From NCBI GenBank assembly GCA_009775535.1, contig VSPW01000058.1:1-10106 (forward strand): a stretch of DNA of 10,106 nt, in the 5' to 3' direction. The translations under genes and the position numbers were made by a program. The notes under the pieces were generated by a model, which was not told the DNA's origin, did not search any database, and saw only the letters and a program-made list of their open reading frames with translations. Of this stretch, positions 1 to 6,237 are shown piece by piece. How positions within the stretch are numbered: position 1 is the stretch's first letter; the number at the start of each line of letters is the position of its first letter. The DNA is from Muribaculaceae bacterium (GTDB taxonomy: Bacteria; Bacteroidota; Bacteroidia; Bacteroidales; Muribaculaceae).

Positions 1-15
1 GGGCAGCAAGAACCT

Positions 16-297
16 ATGCCAGCTCAGGACAGCCAGCCCGAACAGGCAAAGACACCGCGCCGGCGCATAGCCGTAGCCATAGCAGGGACACTGCTGACAA
101 TCATTGCATGGGTACTGCTATTCTTCAACGGCACAGCATGCATCGCATGCGCCGCCATAGCAGTAGCCGTATGCGCCTTCGGGGTAAAAGGACGCCTGCA
201 CAATCTCGCAGTGACAGCCCTGATAGCCTCATCCGTACTGATACTCGTATACCTCATATTTGAAGGGATCATACATATATTGTTAAATTCACTCTGA
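16..297 (+). CDS. Small three-helix membrane protein, function unknown, 5' end uncertain
   Basis: I do not recognise this 93-residue protein. It starts with a polar, Gln/Pro-rich stretch (residues 2-14) and a basic RRR cluster at 15-17. Three likely membrane helices follow, at about residues 18-37, 40-57 and 64-82, with a short basic loop (K58, R60, H62) between the last two. The positive residues before helix 1 suggest a cytoplasmic N-terminus. The frame is open from the ATG at 16 back to base 1, so the true start may lie outside the window and this may be the C-terminal part of a longer protein. Cys42, Cys45 and Cys53 lie in or near the second helix; I assign them no role. tilS begins 42 nt downstream behind its own promoter-like box, so cotranscription is uncertain. 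Sequence shows a membrane protein; anything about function would be a guess. Confidence 0.6.
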   Translation: MPAQDSQPEQAKTPRRRIAVAIAGTLLTIIAWVLLFFNGTACIACAAIAVAVCAFGVKGRLHNLAVTALIASSVLILVYLIFEGIIHILLNSL

Positions 298-324
298 CAC
301 ACCGCGCACACGCCCCTTTTTTGA

Positions 325-332
325 TAACTTTG
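325..332 (+). promoter_or_regulatory. Bacteroidota-type -7 box before tilS
   Basis: TAACTTTG matches the Bacteroidota primary sigma factor -7 consensus TAnnTTTG exactly. It ends only 7 nt before the tilS ATG at 340, so a start site at the usual distance would give an almost leaderless mRNA. I found no TTTG-like -33 element 19-21 nt upstream, which lowers confidence. Confidence 0.45.
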
Positions 333-339
333 CGGCTAT

Positions 340-1698
340 ATGGACGAATTTGAACAGAAAATAGCCCGGACAATCAGCACATACGGACTGATACCCCGCA
401 AAGACATGAAAATAATCGTAGGCCTAAGCGGAGGCGCCGACTCGGTCGCGCTCCTCACCGCCCTCCACCGCCTAGGCTACACATGCACCGCCGCACACTG
501 CAACTTCCACCTCCGTGGAGAAGAGTCCATGCGCGACATGCATCACGCCATATCTATCACACAAAACCTAGGCATCGACCTATCAATCAAACATTTCGAT
601 GTTCCCGAAAGACAACGTCAGACAGGCGAATCCATCGAAATGGCATGCCGCAGCCTACGCTACTGCTGGTTTACCCGACTGCTTGAAGACACACAGTCCG
701 CAGCCATAGCAATAGCGCACCACAGCGGCGACAATATCGAGACATTCTTCCTCAACATCCTGCGCGGCACAGGCCTGACGGGCCTGACAGGCATACGCCA
801 CCGCAACGGTACGGTCATACGCCCGATGCTCGACTGTACCCGTCTGGAAGCCGAACAATACCTCGCCCGCACACACACGCAATACATCACCGACAGCTCC
901 AACCTAACAAACGAATACAAACGCAACCGCCTGCGCAACATCATATTGCCACAGATCGAAGAAAACTTTCCAGGAGCAACCGGAGCAATATCCCACACGA
1001 TGGACTGCCTGAAGGAAAGCGCTGCCTTCTACAATGAAATGGTTGAAGAAAAACGCCGACAATACTTCAATCCCTCGACATCATCATTCGACCTTCAGGC
1101 ACTCTCCGCCGAGCCCTCGGCACGCCTGCTGTTGTTTGAATGGCTGAGGCCAATGGGATTCAACGCCACACACGCCACCCGCATCCTCGAATCAGCATCA
1201 CGCACCGGCGCAACATTCACCGCAGGCGAGGCGCAACTGCTCATCGACCGTGGCCAGCTCATCATCACCACCACGCAGCCAGCCGCCACACAGGCCACAT
1301 TCCCCGTAAGCCTCAACGCCACAATCACATCTCCGGCATTCATAACCGTCACCACACACCCTATAACAGAATTCAACCCCACACGCGACCCCAACACAAT
1401 CTACCTCGATGCAGCCATCCTTGAAGGAAATCACGACATACAGCTAAGACACTGGCGCAAAGGCGACACCATCGAACCATTCGGAATGGGGGGACGCCGC
1501 AAAAAAGTAAGCGACATATTCACCGATGCCAAACTCCCGCTGCACCATAAACAATCCGCATGGCTGCTCACCATCGACGGGCACATAGTCTGGATACTCG
1601 GCCTGCGTGCATCCCGCCGCTTCGCCGTCACCCCCTCAACACGCAGCTACATACGCCTCCAATGGCGCGGCCGCCTTTGCCGTTTCAAGGATTTTTAG
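340..1698 (+). CDS. tilS: tRNA(Ile)-lysidine synthase TilS
   Basis: This cytoplasmic enzyme uses ATP and lysine to convert cytidine 34 of the CAU anticodon of a tRNA-Ile into lysidine, so that the tRNA reads AUA codons and is charged with isoleucine. The N-terminal domain carries the PP-loop ATP-binding motif SGGADS at residues 30-35, followed by the expected HCNFHLRG and IAHHSGDN segments of the N-type ATP pyrophosphatase fold. The C-terminal TilS domain is visible at about 368-445, with HWRKGD at 371-376 followed by GRRKKVSD. At 452 residues it has the full two-domain length of the family. The ATG at 340 leaves the usual short lead before the PP-loop. The gene is well suited to its neighbourhood, because the flanking genes use AUA for isoleucine often. 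recF begins 27 nt after its stop. Confidence 0.96.
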   Translation: MDEFEQKIARTISTYGLIPRKDMKIIVGLSGGADSVALLTALHRLGYTCTAAHCNFHLRGEESMRDMHHAISITQNLGIDLSIKHFDVPERQRQTGESIEMACRSLRYCWFTRLLEDTQSAAIAIAHHSGDNIETFFLNILRGTGLTGLTGIRHRNGTVIRPMLDCTRLEAEQYLARTHTQYITDSSNLTNEYKRNRLRNIILPQIEENFPGATGAISHTMDCLKESAAFYNEMVEEKRRQYFNPSTSSFDLQALSAEPSARLLLFEWLRPMGFNATHATRILESASRTGATFTAGEAQLLIDRGQLIITTTQPAATQATFPVSLNATITSPAFITVTTHPITEFNPTRDPNTIYLDAAILEGNHDIQLRHWRKGDTIEPFGMGGRRKKVSDIFTDAKLPLHHKQSAWLLTIDGHIVWILGLRASRRFAVTPSTRSYIRLQWRGRLCRFKDF

Positions 1699-1706
1699 TA
1701 ACTTGC
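1699..1706 (+). promoter_or_regulatory. Degenerate -7-like box before recF
   Basis: TAACTTGC lies directly after the tilS stop codon. The stretch TTTTAGTAACTTGCACTC is the same as the sequence around the pckA -7 box (minus strand, near 6070-6090) except for one missing T in the TTTG run. This suggests a weakened promoter or a chance match. It could start a recF transcript about 15 nt upstream of the ATG at 1726. No -33 element was found. Confidence 0.25.
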
Positions 1707-1725
1707 ACTCCATAACGAAGCGCAA

Positions 1726-2844
1726 ATGATACTCCAACGGATAAACCTCAACAACTTCAAGAACATCCCCGCAGCCGCACTGCAGTTCTCGCCGAAAATC
1801 AACTGTTTCCTAGGCGACAACGGCATGGGCAAAAGCAACCTGCTCGATGCCATATACTTCCTCAGCTTCTGCAAAAGCTTCACCGGCATGCCGGACACAA
1901 TGCTGGTCAGGAGGGGAGAGGAGTTCACAATGGCCGAAGCCACATACCTGCGCCGGGGAACAGAGGAGGACATCACGGCCGCCATCGCAAAAGGCAAACG
2001 CAAGTCATTCAAGCGGCGCGGAAAGGAATACCAGCGCCTTAGCAGCCACATAGGCCTGCTGCCGCTGGTAATGGTCTCCCCCCGCGACATGGAGCTAATC
2101 AACGGCGCAGGCGAAGACCGCAGGCGCTTCATCGACATGGTGATAGCACAGGGCGACCCAACATACCTCGACCAGCTCATACGCTACAACCGTGCACTGC
2201 AGCAACGCAACACCATGCTACGCGAAGCAACAGCCGACACCAACCTGTTCCTTGCCGTCGAGATGTCCATGGCGGCATCCGGCGCATACATCCACAAGGC
2301 ACGCAGCCGGCAGATCGAACAGCTCACAGGAATATTCAACCGCTACTACACAGCCATAGCACCCAATGAGGATTCCGTATCACTCGAATACAGTTCCGCC
2401 CTCAACGATGGCGGAGACCTCGCAGAAATGCTTGACGCATCGCGCCAGCGCGACCGCATCCTGCACCACACCACTGTAGGCCCACACCGCGACGACATCG
2501 CCATGTCGCTAGCAGGGATGCCCGTACGCCGCGCAGCCTCACAAGGACAAGCCAAGACATACACCATAGCCCTACGGATGGCACAATACGAATTCCTCGC
2601 ACAGGCCACAGGCATGAAGCCCCTGCTGCTGCTCGACGACATATTCGACAAGCTCGATGCATCGCGCGTATCACGCATAATGCAGCTGGCATCAAGCCCC
2701 ACATTCGGGCAGATATTCATCACAGACACCAACCGGCGGCATCTCGATGCCATAATCGCGGACACAGCACCAGGCGACTACCGCCTATGGAGCGTACACA
2801 CCGGACAATTCTCGGCACTCACCCCCTGCCAGTTCGACCTATGA
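1726..2844 (+). CDS. recF: DNA replication/repair protein RecF
   Basis: RecF is an SMC-like ATPase that binds gapped DNA and, with RecO and RecR, helps load RecA at single-strand gaps and stalled forks. The Walker A motif is at residues 30-37 (GDNGMGKS), preceded by the usual RecF opening of hydrophobic strand plus NNFKN. The ABC-type signature is at 272-275 (SQGQ), and Walker B is at 300-305 (LLLLDD), followed by the DIFDKLD D-loop region. The length of 372 residues is normal for the family. The Walker A residue after Lys is Ser rather than the more usual Thr, a conservative change that should still bind Mg-ATP. The stop codon overlaps the start of the DUF721 gene (ATGA at 2841-2844), implying translational coupling. 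Confidence 0.96.
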   Translation: MILQRINLNNFKNIPAAALQFSPKINCFLGDNGMGKSNLLDAIYFLSFCKSFTGMPDTMLVRRGEEFTMAEATYLRRGTEEDITAAIAKGKRKSFKRRGKEYQRLSSHIGLLPLVMVSPRDMELINGAGEDRRRFIDMVIAQGDPTYLDQLIRYNRALQQRNTMLREATADTNLFLAVEMSMAASGAYIHKARSRQIEQLTGIFNRYYTAIAPNEDSVSLEYSSALNDGGDLAEMLDASRQRDRILHHTTVGPHRDDIAMSLAGMPVRRAASQGQAKTYTIALRMAQYEFLAQATGMKPLLLLDDIFDKLDASRVSRIMQLASSPTFGQIFITDTNRRHLDAIIADTAPGDYRLWSVHTGQFSALTPCQFDL

Positions 2845-3131
2845 GACGCACCGACCCACAGAGCATAGGCGAGATAATACGCCAGGCAATGGAAGCCGCA
2901 GGCGCCACCGAAGCCTACGACCTCCAACGCGTATGCACCCTGTGGCCCGAAATCGTAGGGCCAACCATCAACCGATTCACCACACGCCGCTGGATCGACC
3001 GCGATGTCCTCCACGTGGCCATATCATCCGCAGCGCTACGCAACGACCTGATGTTCCACCGTGAGCGGCTGATAGCACACCTCAACCGCGCGGCAGGCAA
3101 AAACATAATATCAAACATCATATTCCACTGA
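2841..3131 (+). CDS. DUF721 / DciA-like protein
   Basis: This 96-residue protein belongs to the DUF721 family, whose studied member DciA helps load the replicative helicase DnaB in bacteria lacking DnaC or DnaI. The family core is visible: an N-terminal helix (about 7-20), then LWPEIVGPTI at 34-43, the RWIDRDVLHVAISSAALRNDL segment in the middle, and a basic C-terminal half. The frame also has an ATG at 2787, but that would put 54 nt inside recF; the ATG at 2841 overlaps the recF stop as ATGA and gives a normal N-terminus, so I chose it. Short DUF721 proteins behind recF are common in Bacteroidota. Helicase loading by this short form is inferred from the family, and a role tied to RecF is possible but not shown. 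Confidence 0.88.
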   Translation: MRRTDPQSIGEIIRQAMEAAGATEAYDLQRVCTLWPEIVGPTINRFTTRRWIDRDVLHVAISSAALRNDLMFHRERLIAHLNRAAGKNIISNIIFH

Positions 3132-3136
3132 CACCA

Positions 3137-3577
3137 ATGGACATCCCGCAGCCATCACACCCATTCCTGCACCGTACACCGGCCCAGACACGCTTCAACG
3201 ACTACGACCTGCTCGGCCATCTCAACAACAACATATACCTCGTCCTGGCCGACATGGGCAAGGCAGGATACTTCCGCGATGCAGCCCCCCACCTTTGGGA
3301 CTGGCGCAACGTGGCCATGGTCGTCGCAAGCATAAAATGCGACTTCTACGCCCCCTCCTTCCCCGATGAGCCACTCGACATACTCACCGCCGTCACCCGC
3401 ATATCCACCAGCACCATCACCCTCGAACAACGGATAGTCAATCCCCTACGCGCCGATGAGGTCAAATGCATAGTCACCACCGTGATGGTCCACGTCGACC
3501 CAACCGCCAGGCATTCGGCGCCAATCCCCCCGGAATGGACCGAAGCGATATCAACATTTGAACAGCACAAATTCTGA
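3137..3577 (+). CDS. Hotdog-fold acyl-CoA thioesterase (4HBT type)
   Basis: This is a 146-residue single-domain hotdog protein of the 4-hydroxybenzoyl-CoA thioesterase/YbgC type, expected to hydrolyse acyl-CoA thioesters in the cytoplasm. The diagnostic motif is at residues 19-34, RFNDYDLLGHLNNNIY, which fits the family pattern of R-x-x-D-x-D-x-x-G-H-x-N-N-x-x-Y. Asp24 lines up with the catalytic aspartate (Asp17 of the Pseudomonas CBS3 enzyme). The rest follows the usual order of a long helix (AGYFRD region) and beta strands with IKCDFYAPSFPDEPL. The length is typical. It starts 5 nt after the DUF721 stop and ends 5 nt before the Nudix gene, so the three are surely cotranscribed. The substrate cannot be read from sequence; neither neighbour points to a particular acyl-CoA. 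Confidence 0.88.
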   Translation: MDIPQPSHPFLHRTPAQTRFNDYDLLGHLNNNIYLVLADMGKAGYFRDAAPHLWDWRNVAMVVASIKCDFYAPSFPDEPLDILTAVTRISTSTITLEQRIVNPLRADEVKCIVTTVMVHVDPTARHSAPIPPEWTEAISTFEQHKF

Positions 3578-3582
3578 CACAC

Positions 3583-4140
3583 ATGCAACAGGACAACGGC
3601 ACACAAGAATGGAAGATACTCGACAGTGAATACATCATACGCCGTCCATGGCTCACGGCACGGCGCGACACTGTCATGCTCCCCAACGGACAGATGAACG
3701 ACGAATACTACGTACTTGAATACCCCACCTGGATCAACGTAATAGCCATCGACACCGAAGGGAACTTCATAATGGAACGCCAATACCGCCACGGGCTAGG
3801 CCGCATGTCCGTAGAGATACCCGCAGGCGTGGCCGAACAAGGCGAAAGCCCCCTAGAAGCCGCAAAACGGGAGCTCCTTGAAGAGACCGGCTACGAAAGC
3901 CCTTGCTGGCAGCTCCAGGCTATACTAAGTCCCAACCCGGCCACAAGCACCAACTACACATACTGCTTCCTGGCCACAGAAGCACGCAAGGTATCCGCGC
4001 AGCACCTCGACCGCACCGAAGACATCACCATCGAACTGATGACACCGCGGCAGGTCCGCACACTCCTTGAAGAGGGACAGATCATCCAGGCACTCATGGC
4101 CGCCCCTCTATGGCGCTATTTCGCACTGAACCCCATCTGA
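3583..4140 (+). CDS. Nudix hydrolase, ADP-ribose pyrophosphatase-like
   Basis: This 185-residue protein has a perfect Nudix box at residues 82-104 (G-x5-E-x7-R-E-L-x-E-E-x-G-Y: G82, E88, R96, E97, E100, E101, G103), which binds the metal and cuts nucleoside diphosphate linkages. Upstream are the features of the ADP-ribose pyrophosphatase branch: an N-terminal beta region with DTVMLPNG and YYVLEYP, then the QYRHG segment at 67-71 and VEIPAG at 77-82. After the box comes LSPNPATSTNYTYCFLA, which resembles the ADP-ribose group's conserved SPG-like segment but with N in place of G. Likely substrate is ADP-ribose or a similar nucleotide sugar, giving AMP plus ribose 5-phosphate; this is inferred. 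It is the last gene of the rightward cluster and ends before the bidirectional terminator. Confidence 0.9.
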   Translation: MQQDNGTQEWKILDSEYIIRRPWLTARRDTVMLPNGQMNDEYYVLEYPTWINVIAIDTEGNFIMERQYRHGLGRMSVEIPAGVAEQGESPLEAAKRELLEETGYESPCWQLQAILSPNPATSTNYTYCFLATEARKVSAQHLDRTEDITIELMTPRQVRTLLEEGQIIQALMAAPLWRYFALNPI

Positions 4141-4290
4141 TACACATTGGTCTCCTTTCGTCCGAACCCGCACGCGCATCCCCTCAACCATCCTCTCAAG
4201 GCTAAATCCAGTCATATAATCCGATTTAAGATTTAATATATAGCATACCAACAGGCAATTTATATAAAATATCGCATACCACCACGCTTA
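4141..4290. other. Convergent intergenic region upstream of the terminator
   Basis: No gene or RNA is recognisable in these 150 bp. The second half is AT-rich and contains a tandem GATTTAA pair at 4223-4236, with a TAAATC at 4203-4208 that could pair with it weakly. I attach no function to these. Confidence 0.5.
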
Positions 4291-4342
4291 CCGATATAAA
4301 AAACAGGCATGCCGCCATAGCAGCATGCCTGTTTTTTATCGG
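4291..4342. terminator. Bidirectional intrinsic terminator between Nudix gene and pckA
   Basis: A 9-bp GC-containing stem, CAGGCATGC at 4304-4312 and GCATGCCTG at 4323-4331, encloses a 10-nt loop. A run of six A (4298-4303) precedes it and six T (4332-4337) follow it, so a U tract follows the hairpin on either strand. The pairing extends outward through CCGAT/ATCGG with a 2-nt bulge on the left side. It lies 150 nt after the Nudix stop and 17 nt after the pckA stop, as expected for a shared terminator of convergent genes. Confidence 0.88.
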
Positions 4343-4358
4343 GATTCCCAGTCCGATA

Positions 4359-6002
4359 TTAGAGCTGGGGACCTGCAGCAACGAGAGCCTCGCCGGCAGG
4401 GTTGTTGGTGTACTTGTTGAAGTTCTTGATGAAACGGCTTGCAAGGTCTGTTGCCTTAACGTTCCAGTCCTCAACATTGGTGTAGGTGTCACGCGGATCG
4501 AGGATTGTAGGATCTACGCCGGGAAGTTCGGTAGGAACAGTGAAGTCGAACATCGGTATCTGCTTTGTGGGTGCAGAAAGGATAGCGCCGGAAAGGATGG
4601 CATCAATGATACCGCGGGTGTCGCGGATAGAGATGCGCTTGCCTGTACCGTTCCAGCCGGTGTTCACAAGGTAAGCCTTTGCGCCGCTCTGCTCCATACG
4701 CTTAACGAGCTCTTCAGCATACTTTGTAGGATGCAGTTCGAGGAATGCCTGTCCGAAGCAAGCCGAGAATGTCGGGGTCGGTTCGGTGATGCCGCGTTCT
4801 GTTCCTGCGAGCTTTGCGGTGAAGCCGCTCAGGAAGTAGTACTTTGTCTGCTCGGGTGTAAGGATAGATACGGGAGGAAGCACACCGAATGCATCAGCGC
4901 TAAGGAAGATTACGTTCTTTGCAGCAGGACCTGCAGAAACAGGGCGTACAATCATATCGATGTGGTCGATAGGATAAGATACGCGGGTGTTCTCTGTCAC
5001 GCTCTTGTCGGCGAAGTCGATCTTGCCTTCAGCGTCAACAGTAACGTTCTCCAGAAGGGCGTCGCGGCGGATAGCCTTGTAGATATCGGGTTCGCTTTCC
5101 TTGTCGAGGTTGATTACCTTTGCATAGCAGCCGCCTTCAAAGTTGAACACGCCGTTGTCGTCCCAGCCGTGCTCGTCGTCACCGATAAGCAGACGCTTCG
5201 GGTCGGTTGAAAGGGTGGTCTTGCCTGTGCCTGAAAGGCCGAAGAAGATGGCGGTGTTCTCACCGTTGAGGTCGGTGTTTGCAGAGCAGTGCATTGATGC
5301 GATGCCCTTCAGGGGAAGGTAGTAGTTCATCATTGAGAACATACCCTTCTTCATTTCACCACCATACCATGTGTTGATGATCACCTGCTCGCGGCTTGTG
5401 ATGTTGAACACTACAGCTGTCTCAGAGTTGAGGCCGAGTTCCTTGTAGTTTGTCAGCTTTGCCTTGGAAGCGTTGTAGACGATGAAGTCGGGAGTGAAGT
5501 CCTTGAGGTCTTCAGCGGTAGGACGGATGAACATGTTGGTCACGAAGTGAGCCTGCCATGCCACTTCCATGATGAAGCGTACAGCCATGCGTGTATCCTT
5601 GTTAGCGCCGCAGAAACCGTCAACGACATAGAGCTTCTTGCCGCTGAGTTCCTTCACTGCAAGTTCCTTGCAAGCCTTCCATGCCTCTTCGGAAGCGGGC
5701 TTGTTGTCGTTCTTGTATTCTTCGGTTGTCCACCATACGGTGTCCTTTGAGTTTTCGTCGAGTACGATGAATTTGTCCTTGGGTGAACGGCCGGTATATA
5801 CGCCGGTCATAACATTGACAGCGTCAAGCTCAGTGGCAACACCCTTTTCATATCCTTCGAGCAAGGGGAGTGTCTCTTCAGCAAAGAGCTGCTCATAGGT
5901 AGGGTTGTACACGATTTCAGTTGTGCCGTCGATGCCGTAGCTTTCAAGATTCTTCTTGATGTCGGCTACACGGGCTTTCTTGATTTCTTCAATTGTGCTC
6001 AT
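4359..6002 (-). CDS. pckA: Phosphoenolpyruvate carboxykinase (ATP type)
   Basis: This enzyme interconverts oxaloacetate plus ATP with PEP, CO2 and ADP. In fermentative Bacteroidales it is generally taken to run toward oxaloacetate, feeding succinate formation and gaining ATP. Visible motifs are TGRSPKDK at 70-77 (substrate binding), EMKKG with the following H238 in MHCSAN (metal and substrate ligands), the P-loop GLSGTGKTT at 255-263, and the metal-binding DDEHGW starting at D275/D276. Spacing between these matches the Escherichia coli enzyme with an offset of about 7 residues, and 547 residues is a normal length. The ATG at 6002 gives a standard N-terminus and the C-terminus is complete. Isoleucine codons are nearly all ATC/ATT, unlike the flanking rightward genes, which points to high expression. 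It stands alone between its own promoter and a shared terminator. Confidence 0.98.
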   Translation of the reverse strand: MSTIEEIKKARVADIKKNLESYGIDGTTEIVYNPTYEQLFAEETLPLLEGYEKGVATELDAVNVMTGVYTGRSPKDKFIVLDENSKDTVWWTTEEYKNDNKPASEEAWKACKELAVKELSGKKLYVVDGFCGANKDTRMAVRFIMEVAWQAHFVTNMFIRPTAEDLKDFTPDFIVYNASKAKLTNYKELGLNSETAVVFNITSREQVIINTWYGGEMKKGMFSMMNYYLPLKGIASMHCSANTDLNGENTAIFFGLSGTGKTTLSTDPKRLLIGDDEHGWDDNGVFNFEGGCYAKVINLDKESEPDIYKAIRRDALLENVTVDAEGKIDFADKSVTENTRVSYPIDHIDMIVRPVSAGPAAKNVIFLSADAFGVLPPVSILTPEQTKYYFLSGFTAKLAGTERGITEPTPTFSACFGQAFLELHPTKYAEELVKRMEQSGAKAYLVNTGWNGTGKRISIRDTRGIIDAILSGAILSAPTKQIPMFDFTVPTELPGVDPTILDPRDTYTNVEDWNVKATDLASRFIKNFNKYTNNPAGEALVAAGPQL

Positions 6003-6052
6003 TGTAGTAAATGACCTTGTTATTTATTGGGAGTTGATAAATTTTGATTTCT

Positions 6053-6068
6053 AAAAAACACGTTTTTT
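6053..6068. promoter_or_regulatory. A/T-armed palindrome at the start of the pckA leader
   Basis: AAAAAACACGTTTTTT is a dyad: six A and a C on one side pair with G and six T on the other, around a 2-nt centre. It falls just downstream of the predicted pckA start site near 6070, where a bound repressor would block initiation or clearance. It may instead be chance low-complexity DNA, and as RNA the loop is too tight for a stable hairpin. Confidence 0.3.
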
Positions 6069-6076
6069 CCCGAGTG

Positions 6077-6084
6077 CAAAGTTA
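6077..6084 (-). promoter_or_regulatory. Bacteroidota-type -7 box of pckA
   Basis: Read on the minus strand this is TAACTTTG followed by CAC, an exact match to TAnnTTTG. Transcription would start near 6070, giving a leader of about 68 nt. The 70 bp upstream (about 6085-6155) are very AT-rich, which could help RNA polymerase binding; no clear TTTG -33 element is at 19-21 nt. No Shine-Dalgarno sequence precedes the ATG. Confidence 0.65.
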
Positions 6085-6237
6085 CTAAAATTTTGCGGTA
6101 TATGACGTATTATTAAAGAAATTTTTCCTTATTTATTATATTTAACAATAAAGGTTCGAGAAATGACACCTGCAGGCACAACAGCACTTTATAAGTAACA
6201 TCTCAGACACGTTTTTGTTTATCCCTATAAGCCGCAA
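6085..6237. other. AT-rich intergenic DNA between pckA promoter and histidine kinase gene
   Basis: No gene is visible here. The left part is AT-rich and upstream of the pckA promoter; the right part follows the histidine kinase stop codon. I could not find a convincing hairpin with a T tract for terminating the signalling cluster. A CCTGCAGG palindrome at 6169-6176 is too short to interpret. Confidence 0.5.

Noticed and set aside
1695..2180. 161-residue minus-strand frame opposite recF
   Set aside because: Antisense shadow; the + strand has the RecF Walker A in this region.
2787..2840. Longer start for the DUF721 gene at 2787
   Set aside because: It would overlap recF by 58 nt; the ATG at 2841 gives the common ATGA overlap and a family-like N-terminus.
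4203..4236. GATTTAA tandem pair and TAAATC inverted copy as an operator
   Set aside because: Short AT-rich matches between convergent genes with no promoter to control; chance is likely.
4226..4492. 88-residue minus-strand frame crossing the terminator and the pckA 3' end
   Set aside because: It runs through the terminator hairpin and overlaps the conserved pckA C-terminus in a different frame.
4731..5210. 159-residue + strand frame opposite pckA
   Set aside because: Antisense shadow of a highly conserved enzyme gene; the product is Cys/Val-rich without domain.
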